From positions 3,100,001 to 3,164,000 of the forward strand of contig NZ_CP071870.1 of the NCBI RefSeq assembly GCF_017569205.1: a DNA stretch of 64,000 bases, written 5' to 3'. A program made the translations under genes and the position numbers. Origin of the DNA: Propioniciclava sp. MC1595. Its GTDB lineage: Bacteria; Actinomycetota; Actinomycetes; Propionibacteriales; Propionibacteriaceae. Of the stretch, positions 26,170 to 34,879 are shown one piece after another. The notes beneath the pieces were generated by a model, which saw only the letters and a program-made list of their open reading frames with translations, was not told where the DNA came from and did no database searches. How positions within the stretch are numbered: position 1 is the first letter of the stretch; the number at the start of each line of letters is the position of its first letter.

Positions 26170-26678
26170 CGGTTCTTCTCCTCGTTGCCGGTGGCGGCGT
26201 TCGGAATCTTGCTGACGGTTTCGGCGGTGCGGGGCAGTCCCTTGACCCGCTTGAACTCGCCCTTGCCCATCGAGAGCAGCACGAGCGCGACGATCGCGTA
26301 CACGACCGCGATGATGAGGCCGGACCAGCCGAGGGCCGGGCTGTCGACGGTCCCGATCAGGACCGCGATGCCCCACCATGCGGCGAGGGAGGCGAACAGG
26401 AGGGCGAACCCCCCGGCCACGCCGGCCCCGCCCATGAGGCCCGCACCCTTGCCGGCGCGGGTGGCCGACTGCTGGAGCTCGGCCTTGGCGAGGTCCACCT
26501 CCTGGCGGATCAGCGTCGAGGCGTCCGACAGCAGGTCGCTGGCGATGTCGCCCAGCGAGCGCGGGTCGTCCTCACCGTGGTACGTGCCCGTGGCGTCCAC
26601 GGCCTGCGCCAGCGCGCGGTCCGCGGGCGTCCGGGGGGCGGCGTGCGACCCGCCGCCCACGGGGATCTGCTCGGTCAT
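26166..26678 (-). CDS. Holin-superfamily III-like (actinobacterial) membrane protein
   Basis: A 170-aa protein with the region LGDIASDLLSDASTLIRQEV followed by LAKAELQQSATRAGKGAGL, then two membrane helices (GVAGGFALLFASLAAWWGIA; GWSGLIIAVVYAIVALVLL). This is the actinobacterial holin-like family (PF07332 type). Despite the name, these proteins are chromosomal and have no known lytic function. Middle gene of the operon; its start overlaps the upstream gene stop by 4 nt and its stop overlaps the DUF3618 start by 4 nt, so translation is coupled throughout. Confidence 0.85.
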   Translation of the reverse strand: MTEQIPVGGGSHAAPRTPADRALAQAVDATGTYHGEDDPRSLGDIASDLLSDASTLIRQEVDLAKAELQQSATRAGKGAGLMGGAGVAGGFALLFASLAAWWGIAVLIGTVDSPALGWSGLIIAVVYAIVALVLLSMGKGEFKRVKGLPRTAETVSKIPNAATGNEEKNR

Positions 26679-27355
26679 GCGTCGCCCCGGGGGTCGAGGG
26701 TCGGCTCGGGGAACGTCGTGGCGGGGTAGGTGCCCGTATCGCTCACGCGGTCGTAGGCGTAGGTCTCGGTCGTGCCGAGCGCCTGGCGGCGGTAGGTGCC
26801 GACCTCGTCGGGCTGGTCGGCGTCGCGGAGGCCGCGCGCGAGGCGTCCGGCGAGCAGGCCGGCACCGCCGGCGATCGCGAGGAACGCCCACGGGTTGCGC
26901 GCCGCGTACCGACGGACGCCGTGCAGCGCCTGGTCGAGGTCGTTGTCGCGCAGCCACGCGGCGGCGCGGTCACCGAGGTCGCGGCCGCTGCCGGCGAACT
27001 GGGCCAGCGGGCCGTTCGCGTCGGGGGCGGACGCCATGGCCGACAGCTCGTCGGTCAGCGCCTGGACGGTGTCGGCGAGGCGGGCCTGGATCGTTTCGGC
27101 CTGACCACGCAGCTCACCGACGGACTCGTCGAGCAGCCGGCGACCTTGGGTCTTGGCCTCCCCCACGACCTGCCCGGCCTCGTGCTTCGCGGTCTCGAGC
27201 ACGTCCTTCCCCGCGGCGACCGCGGTGTCCTTCACGTCGCCGGCCGGGCCTGCGATCGAGTCGGCGGCGGCGCGGGCGCGCTCCCCCGTCTCGCTCGTCG
27301 ACGTCACGGTCGGGTCACCCACGGGGCGATACGGGTCCTGGTTGAACGAGGACAT
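26675..27355 (-). CDS. Ala-rich helical envelope protein, first gene of the DUF3618 operon
   Basis: A 226-aa protein, mostly long amphipathic helices (AADSIAGPAGDVKDTAVAAG, AKHEAGQVVGEAKTQGRRLL) reminiscent of LEA/apolipoprotein-like repeats, then a short hydrophobic helix (NPWAFLAIAGGAGLLAGRLA) and a Thr/Tyr-rich tail. I cannot assign a function. The ATG at 27355 has a GAAGGAGA ribosome site and is preferred over 27382. The usual DUF3618/holin-like neighbours suggest a membrane- or stress-associated role. The divergent gene is a PadR repressor, a plausible regulator of this operon (inference). Confidence 0.8.
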   Translation of the reverse strand: MSSFNQDPYRPVGDPTVTSTSETGERARAAADSIAGPAGDVKDTAVAAGKDVLETAKHEAGQVVGEAKTQGRRLLDESVGELRGQAETIQARLADTVQALTDELSAMASAPDANGPLAQFAGSGRDLGDRAAAWLRDNDLDQALHGVRRYAARNPWAFLAIAGGAGLLAGRLARGLRDADQPDEVGTYRRQALGTTETYAYDRVSDTGTYPATTFPEPTLDPRGDA

Positions 27356-27463
27356 CTGGCTCTCCTTCGGGTTGGCAGCCACACGGCACGTGTGGCCTCC
27401 CGAAACACGCTAGGAGGCGGCATCGTCGCTTGTCAGCACCCTTTCGGGTGGTTGGTGCAACAC

Positions 27464-27482
27464 GCGCCGAGGGCTTGAGTTT
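27464..27482 (+). repeat. Copy 1 of the 19-bp GCGCCGAGGGCTTGAGTTT repeat
   Basis: Exact sequence GCGCCGAGGGCTTGAGTTT upstream of padR, overlapping its candidate -35 region. Near-identical copies lie at 56248-56265 and, inverted and tandem, at 57470-57532. Confidence 0.75.
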
Positions 27483-27517
27483 GCATCGTGACATGCTTTG
27501 ATATATCGTTACTGTCA
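27480..27517 (+). promoter_or_regulatory. padR promoter and candidate autoregulatory site
   Basis: TTTGCA (27480-27485) and TATATC (27502-27507) are 16 nt apart. The palindrome GATATATC overlaps the -10, and TGACA (27489-27493) / TGTCA (27513-27517) form an inverted repeat around it. PadR repressors typically bind such dyads in their own promoter. Confidence 0.45.
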
Positions 27518-27545
27518 TGGTGAACGACAACCGGAAGGAACCACC

Positions 27546-28118
27546 ATGAACCCCGACATGAACGACATGAACCCCCAGGGCCCGCGCCGCGGGCGACGCC
27601 ACGAGGGCCGCGGAGGCCCCCGACGCGGTGGCGAGGGCCACCGTCACGGTGGCGGACGAGGCCGCGGCCGACGCGCCCAGCGCGGCGACGTGCGCGCCGC
27701 CGTCCTCACGCTCCTCGCCGAGGAGCCGATGCACGGCTACCAGCTGATGCAGACCATCGCCGAGCGCTCCGAGGGTCGCTGGACCCCCAGCCCCGGCGCC
27801 ATCTACCCCACCCTGGCCGTGCTCTCCGACGAGGGCCTGGTCACCCTGGCCGAGTCCGACGGGCGCAAGCTCGCCAGCCTCACCCCCACCGGCGTCCAGC
27901 ACGTCGAGGAGAGCCGCGCCACCTGGCCGAACCCGTTCCAGCGGGACGCCGCGGACGCCGCCGGCCCCGACCTCCACGCCCTGACCCGCGACCTCGTCGA
28001 GGCCGTCCGCCATGCCGCGCGCACGGCGTCCGACGCCCAGCGCGAGCGCCTGGCCGAGGTGCTCACGAGCGCCCGCCGCGACGTCTACCGCGCCCTCGTC
28101 GACGAGACCGAGGCCTGA
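27546..28118 (+). CDS. PadR-family transcriptional regulator
   Basis: A 190-aa regulator with an unusual Gly/Arg/His-rich N-terminus (about 1-45; GRRHEGRGGPRRGGEGHRHG) before the PadR winged helix: DVRAAVLTLLAEEPMHGYQL, then RWTPSPGAIYPTLAVLSDEG. The C-terminal helices give dimerisation. The Arg/Gly tail is common in actinobacterial PadR proteins and may contact nucleic acid. It has a GGAAGGA ribosome site, its own promoter with dyads, and lies divergent from the DUF3618 operon. Confidence 0.9.
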   Translation: MNPDMNDMNPQGPRRGRRHEGRGGPRRGGEGHRHGGGRGRGRRAQRGDVRAAVLTLLAEEPMHGYQLMQTIAERSEGRWTPSPGAIYPTLAVLSDEGLVTLAESDGRKLASLTPTGVQHVEESRATWPNPFQRDAADAAGPDLHALTRDLVEAVRHAARTASDAQRERLAEVLTSARRDVYRALVDETEA

Positions 28119-28126
28119 TCCACCGG

Positions 28127-28163
28127 GCCCTGTGGGGTGGCGTGACACGCCATCCCACAGGGC
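28127..28163 (+). terminator. Intrinsic terminator after padR
   Basis: A 17-bp stem (28127-28143 with 28147-28163, one G-T pair) with a 3-nt loop, followed by TCTTT. It lies 8 bp after the padR stop. Confidence 0.8.
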
Positions 28164-28236
28164 TCTTTGACGCGAATCCCATCGATGTTGTTTGATCGAT
28201 GCCCCAGCGAACGCCTGTTCGAAACGAGGTGGGCCG

Positions 28237-29382
28237 ATGGACGAGCCGCGAACCCCCTCGATCGTGCCGCCCGAGGGCCTGACCGTCAGGGTCAACTGCC
28301 GCACCGCCCCCCGGGGCAAACCCACCGTCCACGACGTGACGGTGGACGCCGACGGCCGGCTCACCACCCCCCACGACCTCGACCTCGAGCGCATCGGCGT
28401 CGCCCTGGGCGGCCACCTCACCTGCGTCGAGCTGGCCGACCACGACCTGCCGGCGGCGTGGGGCCTCCTCGAGCACACGCTGCGCACCCGGCCCGCCGAC
28501 GTCGTCAACGTCGGCACCGCCCACTGGGCGGCGCTCGCCCCCGCCGCCGGCTGCGGGTGCGAGGAGGAGACCTGGCCGACCGCCGCTCAGGCGGCCGAGC
28601 ACCTGCGCTCGCTCGGCCACTGGGCGAAGGCGTGGCGCTCCAGCCCCGCACGCCTCGCCGCGACCGTCGAGGCCCTCGGGTTCGCGGTGCCCGCCGGCGG
28701 GACCAACCCGATGCCGCGCTCCGCGGCCGAGGGGCTGCTCGCCGAGCCCGACGCGGCCGATCGGCTGTGGGCGGCAGGCGTCCCGTTCGCGCTGGTGCCC
28801 GAGCTGTGCCGCCAGCTGTCCCCCACCGGCATCCCGATCCCGACCCACGTCGTGGTCGCCCACCTCTACGCGCCGCGCGAGTGGGCGGTGCTGGAGAAGT
28901 TCGTCCCGCACGGCCCGGTCGTGCTGGCCTGGGCAGCCCAGCACCGGACGCCCCGCGACGCCCGGCGCCCCGACGAACGGCTGGCCTGGGTCGAGGCCGG
29001 CGTGCCGCTCGCCACCATCGACCGCGTGTTCGCCGGCGACGCCTACGACCTCGTCCACGCGAAGGCGTACGCGTCCGAGACCGGCGTCGACGTGCCGCGG
29101 GCCGCCACCGTCCTGGGCCGCTGGCAGGAGTCGGGCACCACGCCCGCGGTCCGTGACCTGGTCGAGCTGTACCGCCACGACCCGCACGCCGCGCTCGACC
29201 CACGGTGCGCCCCCGCCCCGGCGGCCGTGGCCCGCACCGTCGGCCTCGCGGCGAAGCGCGGCCTCGCGGTCGACACCGTCACCGCCGCGCTCGCGCTCGC
29301 CCGCCACGGCACCGCCCCGGATGCCGTGGCCCACCTCTCCGCCACCCGCACGCCCACCATCCACCTGGAGGTACCCCGATGA
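28237..29382 (+). CDS. Unknown protein, first gene of a MoxR/VWA operon
   Basis: A 381-aa soluble protein I do not recognise. The first 130 residues are mixed alpha/beta (LTVRVNCRTAPRGKPTVHDV); the rest is Ala/Leu-rich and helical with repeat-like units of about 30-40 residues (ERLAWVEAGVPLATIDRVFA; AKAYASETGVDVPRAATVLG), possibly a helical-repeat scaffold. The single Cys cluster is CGCEE at about residue 107. The ATG at 28237 has a GAGGTG ribosome site. Its stop overlaps the ATPase gene start (ATGA), so it is coupled to the AAA ATPase and probably acts in the same complex as substrate adaptor or regulator (inference). Confidence 0.75.
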   Translation: MDEPRTPSIVPPEGLTVRVNCRTAPRGKPTVHDVTVDADGRLTTPHDLDLERIGVALGGHLTCVELADHDLPAAWGLLEHTLRTRPADVVNVGTAHWAALAPAAGCGCEEETWPTAAQAAEHLRSLGHWAKAWRSSPARLAATVEALGFAVPAGGTNPMPRSAAEGLLAEPDAADRLWAAGVPFALVPELCRQLSPTGIPIPTHVVVAHLYAPREWAVLEKFVPHGPVVLAWAAQHRTPRDARRPDERLAWVEAGVPLATIDRVFAGDAYDLVHAKAYASETGVDVPRAATVLGRWQESGTTPAVRDLVELYRHDPHAALDPRCAPAPAAVARTVGLAAKRGLAVDTVTAALALARHGTAPDAVAHLSATRTPTIHLEVPR

Positions 29383-30551
29383 ACCGGACCGGCTACGAGA
29401 ACCTCCTGCAGGCGGTGGGCATCTGCGTGTCCGCCCGCATCCCGGCGCTGCTGTGGGGTGACCCCGGGCAGGGCAAGACGGCGGCGATCGAGTCGGCCCG
29501 CACCGCGGGGTGGCACGTCGAGACGCTGATCATCAGCCACTACGAGCCCTCCGACTTCGCCGGGCTGCCCGTGCTCGTCGACGGCCGGGTCGACCTGGCC
29601 CCGCCCGCCTGGGCGGTGCGCCTGCGCGACCACGCGGGCCCGGCGATCGCGTTCTTCGACGAGTTCTCGACCGCCTCACCGGCCCTGCAGGCGGCCGCGC
29701 TGCGCCCGCTGACCCACTACGAGGTGGGCGCCCTGCAGCTGCCGCCGACCGTGAGCTTCCTCGCCGCGGCCAACCCCGCCGACGTGGCCGCGGCCGGGTG
29801 GGAGCTGGCCGCGCCCACGGCGTCCCGGTTCGTGCACCTGGACTGGGAGCTGCCCCTGGAGGTCTACTCCGAGGCGCTCGTCACCGGCGCGTGGCCGACG
29901 ATGCCGGTGTACGCGCTGCCCGACGACTTCGACCGGCACCTGCTGGCGCAGCGGGTGCTGGTCTCGGGGTTCCTGCGGGCGCGGTCGAGCCAGCTGAGCT
30001 CGGTCCCGAAGGCCGCGGTCGACCGCGGCCGGGCGTTCCCGACGCCCCGCACCTGGGACTACGCGGCCCGGCTCGTCGCCCTCGCCCGGGCGGTCGAGGC
30101 GTCCGACGCGGTCGTGCGGCTGCTCGTCGCGGGGTGCGTCGGCGGGGCCGCGGCCCACGAGTTCCTCGCGTGGGCCGCCGCGCAGGACCTGCCCGACAGC
30201 CGGGCCCTCCTCGAGGACCCCACCGGCGCCTGGTTCACCGGGGCCCGCGCCGACCACGTGTACGTCACGCTGCAGGGCGTGGTGGGCGCGGCCACCCAGG
30301 CCGGGACGCCGCAGGCGTGGTCGGCCGCGGTCGTAGCCTGTTGCACCGCGGCCGACCAGGCGGGCGTCGACCCGGCGGTGCCGGCGGTCCGGGCGCTGCT
30401 GCGCACGCGGCCCGCCGGCGCCGCCCTGCCGCCCGAGGTGAAGGTCTTCGCGTCGGTGCTGGCGCTGGCCGGGCTGCTGCCGGGGGCGGGGCCCGGCCCG
30501 GGCGCCACGGGTTCGGGCGGGACGGGGACCGGCCGTGCGGCGCGCCGGTGA
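29379..30551 (+). CDS. MoxR-type AAA+ ATPase
   Basis: A 390-aa AAA+ ATPase. Walker A is GDPGQGKT at about 27-34, Walker B IAFFDEFS at about 90-97, and the sensor-1 region is FLAAANPADVAAAGW. The C-terminal half is helical and ends in a Gly/Pro tail. MoxR-group ATPases work as remodelling chaperones with VWA-domain partners, here the next gene, whose GTG start overlaps this gene's end by 17 nt. The overlap with the upstream gene (4 nt) makes a tightly coupled three-gene unit. Confidence 0.88.
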   Translation: MNRTGYENLLQAVGICVSARIPALLWGDPGQGKTAAIESARTAGWHVETLIISHYEPSDFAGLPVLVDGRVDLAPPAWAVRLRDHAGPAIAFFDEFSTASPALQAAALRPLTHYEVGALQLPPTVSFLAAANPADVAAAGWELAAPTASRFVHLDWELPLEVYSEALVTGAWPTMPVYALPDDFDRHLLAQRVLVSGFLRARSSQLSSVPKAAVDRGRAFPTPRTWDYAARLVALARAVEASDAVVRLLVAGCVGGAAAHEFLAWAAAQDLPDSRALLEDPTGAWFTGARADHVYVTLQGVVGAATQAGTPQAWSAAVVACCTAADQAGVDPAVPAVRALLRTRPAGAALPPEVKVFASVLALAGLLPGAGPGPGATGSGGTGTGRAARR

Positions 30552-31782
30552 CGCGGTCGCCGCGGCCAAGCTCTGGCTGATCGCCGACGCCGGGGCCCGT
30601 CTGCCCTATCTGGCCCGCGGCCTCTACGCCCTGGTGACGGTCGAGACGACCGAGGTGCCGCGGATCGCCTCCGACGAGCACTGGCGGCTGTACGTGAACC
30701 CCGACTGGGCGGCGTCGATCGAGGTCGAGGCGCTGGCCCGGGAGCTGGCCCATGAGCTCTGGCACCTGCTGCTCGACCACGCCGGGCGGGCCCGCTCGGT
30801 CGGGGTCGACCGGGCCACGGGCGCCGCGTGGCACCGGGCGACCGACCTGGCCCTGTTCGACACGCTGTCCCCCGAGGGGGTGGCGTCCGCCGACCTGGTC
30901 GCGAACGCCGGGGCGCTGCGCGCCGGGCACCCGGGGAAGCTGCCGCCGGGGCGTCCGGCCGAGGAGTACTGGGCCACCCTCACCCGCCTGCCCGCCGGCG
31001 ACCCCGAGCCCGAGGAACCCCCCGAGGGCGAGCACGGCCACGGCAGCTCGGTCGACGGACTCCCCCGCCCCTGGGAGCTTCCGCCCGAGGCCGACGTGGG
31101 CCTGGTGGACGCCGGCCACGCGCAGGGCGTCCGCGAGGTGGTGGCGATCGAGTACCGCGGCCGCAAGGGCGGGCGCGGCGACACCCCCGGCGAGGCCGCC
31201 CGGTGGGTGCGGCGGATGACCGAGCCGACGTTGCCCTGGGAGCAGCTGCTCGCCCAGGCCGTCCGGCGCGGTGTGGGCTGGACGTCGGGGCGCACCCACA
31301 CCACCTGGACCCGCCCCAACCGCCGGGCGGCCTCGACGCCCGGCATGTTCCTGCCCGGCTGGCGGCGTCCGAACCCCACCGTGGCGATGGTCGTCGACAC
31401 CTCGGGCTCGGTCGACGACGCGCTGCTGGGTCGTGCCCTCGGCGAGGTGGACGGCGCGTTGCGCGCCCTCGGGGTGGCCGGGTCGTCGGTCACCGTGCTG
31501 GCCTGCGACGCGGCGGTGCAGGCGGTCACCCGGGTGCGCCGGGCCCGGGACGCCGTGCTGCACGGGGGCGGCGGCACCGACCTCCGGGCGGCGATGGCCG
31601 CACTCGAGGAGGTGCGCCCGCGCCCGACCCTCGCGGTGGTCCTGACCGATGGGTGGACGCCGTGGCCCGCCACGCCGCCCGCCGGCTGCGCGGTCGTGGT
31701 GGCCCTGCTGCTCCGCCGGGGGGACGAGGCCCCCGAGGTGCCCGACTGGGCGACCGCGATCCGGTGCGAGCTGGACGACTGA
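30535..31782 (+). CDS. DUF2201 protein: VWA domain with HExxH metallopeptidase-like motif
   Basis: A 415-aa protein of the DUF2201 (VWA-like, putative metallopeptidase) type. The N-terminal domain carries HELWH at 73-77 followed by LLLDH, a zinc-peptidase-like site. A Pro/Glu-rich linker (about 155-180) follows. The C-terminal VWA domain has a full MIDAS: DTSGS at about 288-292, GGGGTDLR, and LTDGWTPWP. It overlaps the MoxR-type ATPase gene by 17 nt. MoxR ATPases usually insert metals into or remodel targets together with such VWA proteins; the target is unknown. Confidence 0.87.
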   Translation: MRRAGDAVAAAKLWLIADAGARLPYLARGLYALVTVETTEVPRIASDEHWRLYVNPDWAASIEVEALARELAHELWHLLLDHAGRARSVGVDRATGAAWHRATDLALFDTLSPEGVASADLVANAGALRAGHPGKLPPGRPAEEYWATLTRLPAGDPEPEEPPEGEHGHGSSVDGLPRPWELPPEADVGLVDAGHAQGVREVVAIEYRGRKGGRGDTPGEAARWVRRMTEPTLPWEQLLAQAVRRGVGWTSGRTHTTWTRPNRRAASTPGMFLPGWRRPNPTVAMVVDTSGSVDDALLGRALGEVDGALRALGVAGSSVTVLACDAAVQAVTRVRRARDAVLHGGGGTDLRAAMAALEEVRPRPTLAVVLTDGWTPWPATPPAGCAVVVALLLRRGDEAPEVPDWATAIRCELDD

Positions 31783-31786
31783 GTCG

Positions 31787-31812
31787 CGCCCCACCCGGAC
31801 CCGTGTGGGGCG
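31787..31812. terminator. Bidirectional terminator between convergent genes
   Basis: CGCCCCAC (31787-31794) pairs with GTGGGGCG (31805-31812), with a 10-nt loop, in the 38-bp gap between the DUF2201 and DUF1206 genes. Confidence 0.55.
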
Positions 31813-31820
31813 TCGTCCGG

Positions 31821-32663
31821 TCAGGCGTGCTTGGGGTGTCTGGCCCAGAAGAAGCAGTAGATGCCGTAGGCGCCGATGCCCAGGGCCAGGGCCAGCAGCA
31901 GCCACATCCCGAGGGGTTGCTGCAGCGCCTGCTGCAGTGCCTTGTCCAGGCCGCCGGCCTTCTGGGCGTCGGCGTCCAGCGCCGCCCACAGGAACAGCGC
32001 GCCGACGATGCCGATGGCGATGCCCTTGCCGACGAAGCCGGCCTGGGTCAGGCGCAGCTTGGCGCCGGTGAGGGTGGTGTCGAGCTCGTCATGGAACGAC
32101 GTGCGGAACGCCTTGCTCACCTGGGCGATGGCGTACCCGAGCACGGCCAGCCCGACGATGCCCACCAGCACCTGCCCGAACGGCAGCCCGAGCAGTCCCT
32201 GAGACAGCGACTCCTGGGCGTCCTCCCCGTCCTCGACGTCGGGGCCCGAGGCGATCCGGGCCGCAGCCACGCCGAGGTAGCCGTACAGCACGGTACGCAG
32301 GGCCGCCGAGAGGCGCTTGCGGACCCGCTTGAACCCGTCGAACTCGTGGAACCCGATCAGCGCCGTCACCGCCTGCCACACGACCAGCGCGAAAAAGCCG
32401 GCGGCCACGACCCACAGCAGGCCGGCCCCGAGCGGCGTCTCGGCGAGCGAGCGGAGCGCCCCGGTGTTGGAGGCCTCCTCGTCCGAGCCGCGCAGGCCCA
32501 ACGCCATGCGCACGGCCGTGACCGCGACCAGCAGGTGGACGATGCCGTAGAACACCAGCCCGACCTTCACCAGCCACTGGTACGCACTCGATCCCTCGAT
32601 CGTCCGAGCGGCGTCCTTGCCCTTGTCAGCGGCCTGCTTGGCCGCCCCCGCTGCGTCCCCCAT
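31821..32663 (-). CDS. DUF1206 integral membrane protein
   Basis: A 280-aa membrane protein with three tandem DUF1206 units, each a pair of helices (VKVGLVFYGIVHLLVAVTAV; VLYGYLGVAAARIA; TQAGFVGKGIAIGIVGALFL). Six spans are predicted in total. The function of the family is unknown. The ATG at 32663 is preceded by TAGCCT at 7 nt, so the message is probably leaderless; the 56-residue upstream extension is rejected. Confidence 0.85.
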   Translation of the reverse strand: MGDAAGAAKQAADKGKDAARTIEGSSAYQWLVKVGLVFYGIVHLLVAVTAVRMALGLRGSDEEASNTGALRSLAETPLGAGLLWVVAAGFFALVVWQAVTALIGFHEFDGFKRVRKRLSAALRTVLYGYLGVAAARIASGPDVEDGEDAQESLSQGLLGLPFGQVLVGIVGLAVLGYAIAQVSKAFRTSFHDELDTTLTGAKLRLTQAGFVGKGIAIGIVGALFLWAALDADAQKAGGLDKALQQALQQPLGMWLLLALALGIGAYGIYCFFWARHPKHA

Positions 32664-32670
32664 ACCCCCG

Positions 32671-32676
32671 AGGCTA
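32671..32676 (-). promoter_or_regulatory. Leaderless -10 box of the DUF1206 gene
   Basis: Minus-strand TAGCCT ends 7 nt before the ATG. It overlaps the stop codon of the upstream glycosyltransferase gene. Confidence 0.45.
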
Positions 32677-34161
32677 GCGCTCGAGCAGCCCCTGCTCCAC
32701 GAGAAGGCGCACGAAACCGTCCAGTTGTTCGGCCGCGTCGGCAGGCGGGTCGTCGAAGGCGGCCAGCACCTCGGCGACGACCTCGTCGGCCGGGCGGCGG
32801 CCCGGACCGAAGCCGGCGAAGACCAGGTCACCCGGCGAGGTGAGGGTCAGCACCGGCCCGGCGGGCAGGGCCGCGGCGAGCACGATCTCGCCGGCGTCCA
32901 GCCAGCCCGCACGCGGCGAGCGACGAATCCCGGACGCCGCGGGCCCGCCCACGTCGCCGCCCGCCTCGGGCACGGGCCAGCGCCCGGCCTCCACGGCCAG
33001 GCCCGTGATGCCGGTGAAGCTGGCGGGGGCGGTGTCGGCCACGCCCTCGCCGGCGGGGTGCACCTGCAGGTCGCCCCACAGCGGGTGGGTGAGGTGGCCC
33101 CGCGAGCCACGCCAGCCCATCGTGCCGAGCACGGCCAGGAGCGGCTCCGCATCGCCGGGGACGCTGATCCGAACGGCCTCGCTGTCGGGCCCGCCCCCGT
33201 GCACCACCGTCACTCCGAGGTCGCGCGCAACCACCTCGACCGCCGCGTGGTGGAACGCCAGGCGCTGGCCGGCGGTGAGCCCGCCCTCGGCGGTCGGCAG
33301 GCTCGCATCGTGGCCGCCCCACTTCTGCGCGATCCAGGCCAGGTCGGCCGCGGTGTTCATGCGGAATCCCTGGTAGTGCGCGTCGAAGTACGAGTGCGCG
33401 TGCAGGCACACCATCGCCGGGTCGACGACGCAGACCAGGCGGCCGTAGGCGGAGGTGAAGAAGTCGTTGTGGTCGACGCGCTTGAGCCGGTCGTCGTAGC
33501 CGATGGAGCGCACCGAGGCCGTGCGCGCGATGTAGAAGTTGGGCACCTTGTACGCCACGGGCAGGCCGTCGATGAGCGTCCCCTGCCGCACCTTGGGCTC
33601 ACCGCGCTGGGCGTACAGGGCGGCCGAGGAGTAGTCGGCCGTGCGCCACAGGGGCAGGTGCACGACCCGCCCGCCGACCACGTCGACCTGCGGGTTGCGC
33701 TCGAGGTAGTCGATGGCCCGGGTGACATCGAAGTCGGGCAGCAGCACCATGTCGTCGTCGGTCATGAACACGTACGGGGTCTCGACGGCGTCCAGCAGGG
33801 CGTTGCGGCCGGCCCCGATGCCTGTGTCGAAGGGCAGGGCGAGCACGGTGGTGCGAGGGTCGTCGACCCGTCCCGGGGTGCGACTGTCGTCGGCGACCAC
33901 GACCGGCCCCGCGAACACCTTCCGCACGCTGGCGAGCATGCGCCGCAGCACGGCGGGCCGCTCGAAGGTCTTGACGACCAGGGTGAGGGTGCCGGGGTCC
34001 ACCGGGCCGCGCCCGCGGCGTCCGGCCCACGCGGCGGCAGCCGCGGACTCGACCCCGATCAACCCGCCGTAGGCCGCCTGCAGCACCGGACGCCGTCCGG
34101 TCCCGTGCGCCACCCGCGAGACGCGGTGCTTGAGCATGTCCTGCCAGTCCTGCCGTCCCAT
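32674..34161 (-). CDS. Glycosyltransferase family 2-like protein
   Basis: A 495-aa GT-A-fold transferase. The catalytic domain begins at about 55 (LTLVVKTFERPAVLRRMLAS) and has the nucleotide-sugar/metal motif TDDDMVLLPDFD at about 135-146 plus a likely catalytic-base region VDHNDFF. The C-terminal 180 residues form a separate domain with no motif I recognise. The ATG at 34161 gives MGRQDW; six more codons are available upstream. No membrane helices. The sugar donor and acceptor are unknown; nearby genes do not form an evident polysaccharide cluster. Confidence 0.8.
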   Translation of the reverse strand: MGRQDWQDMLKHRVSRVAHGTGRRPVLQAAYGGLIGVESAAAAAWAGRRGRGPVDPGTLTLVVKTFERPAVLRRMLASVRKVFAGPVVVADDSRTPGRVDDPRTTVLALPFDTGIGAGRNALLDAVETPYVFMTDDDMVLLPDFDVTRAIDYLERNPQVDVVGGRVVHLPLWRTADYSSAALYAQRGEPKVRQGTLIDGLPVAYKVPNFYIARTASVRSIGYDDRLKRVDHNDFFTSAYGRLVCVVDPAMVCLHAHSYFDAHYQGFRMNTAADLAWIAQKWGGHDASLPTAEGGLTAGQRLAFHHAAVEVVARDLGVTVVHGGGPDSEAVRISVPGDAEPLLAVLGTMGWRGSRGHLTHPLWGDLQVHPAGEGVADTAPASFTGITGLAVEAGRWPVPEAGGDVGGPAASGIRRSPRAGWLDAGEIVLAAALPAGPVLTLTSPGDLVFAGFGPGRRPADEVVAEVLAAFDDPPADAAEQLDGFVRLLVEQGLLER

Positions 34162-34188
34162 GGACCCATCCGACCACACCGGGCCACG

Positions 34189-34821
34189 TCAGGCCAGCGA
34201 TGCCCTCGCCTTCGCGAGCACGTCGGGCGTGATGTCGGCCTCGGGCACCTCGGCGAGGAACGCCGCCGCCACGTCCGGCGGGTAGCGGTTCGCGAACGCC
34301 ATCCCGAGGGTGAGCCCGTGTGCGGGTCGGTGGACGACCTCGATCGCCTGCCCGGCCTCGACGGGGCCGGGCGTGAGCACCTCGCACATCCCGCCCGGAC
34401 GCCCCAGCGTGGTGAACCGCTTGACGTACCCGCGCTCGCCGACGAACCGGGCGAAGGTGGCGCACGGGACCCGCGGCTCGGTGAAGGCGATCTCGGCCCC
34501 GCCCACCCGCCAGCGCTCGCCGACCAGCACGTCGGAGAGCGACCCCGCTCCGGTCACCCGGAAGTTCTCGCCCATCCACCCGACCGGCATCGCACGGCCG
34601 AGCTCGGCCTCGATGACGGCGGCGTCCTCGTCGGCGACGACGTAGACGGCGCGGAACCGGCCCCCGTGGTGCTTGCGGTCGACCTGCACGTCGCCGCGCA
34701 CGTTGAGCCGGTTGACCTGCACCGGGCCGGACACCGGCCGCTTGTCGATCGCCGTGGCGCCGAAGTGGCCGTCGTCGGGCAGTAGCGCGTGCACGACGCA
34801 GACGTGGGTGAGCGTGGGCAT
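34189..34821 (-). CDS. MOSC-domain protein (YiiM-like)
   Basis: A 210-aa MOSC protein. The core pattern is visible: VSGPVQVNRLNVRGDVQVDR, then HHGGRFRAVYVV, GENFRVTG, and the conserved cysteine in RVPCATFARFVG (about residue 125). The YiiM group of MOSC proteins acts with molybdenum cofactor on N-hydroxylated substrates. No partner gene is adjacent, although an ABC ATPase of molybdate type lies at the end of the window. The start at 34821 gives a compact N-terminus. Confidence 0.85.
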   Translation of the reverse strand: MPTLTHVCVVHALLPDDGHFGATAIDKRPVSGPVQVNRLNVRGDVQVDRKHHGGRFRAVYVVADEDAAVIEAELGRAMPVGWMGENFRVTGAGSLSDVLVGERWRVGGAEIAFTEPRVPCATFARFVGERGYVKRFTTLGRPGGMCEVLTPGPVEAGQAIEVVHRPAHGLTLGMAFANRYPPDVAAAFLAEVPEADITPDVLAKARASLA

Positions 34822-34866
34822 GCGCCCATCCTCGCAGGGGGCGTTCTCTTTGTCGGCGGCTGCTCG

Positions 34867-34872
34867 TAGGGT
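34867..34872 (+). promoter_or_regulatory. Leaderless -10 box of the patatin gene
   Basis: TAGGGT lies 7 nt before the ATG at 34880, with no ribosome site between. Confidence 0.5.
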
Positions 34873-34879
34873 TTCGCGC

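Noticed and set aside
26166-26678. Prophage holin
   Set aside because: The name comes from the family only; the gene lies in a chromosomal DUF3618 operon with no phage genes nearby.
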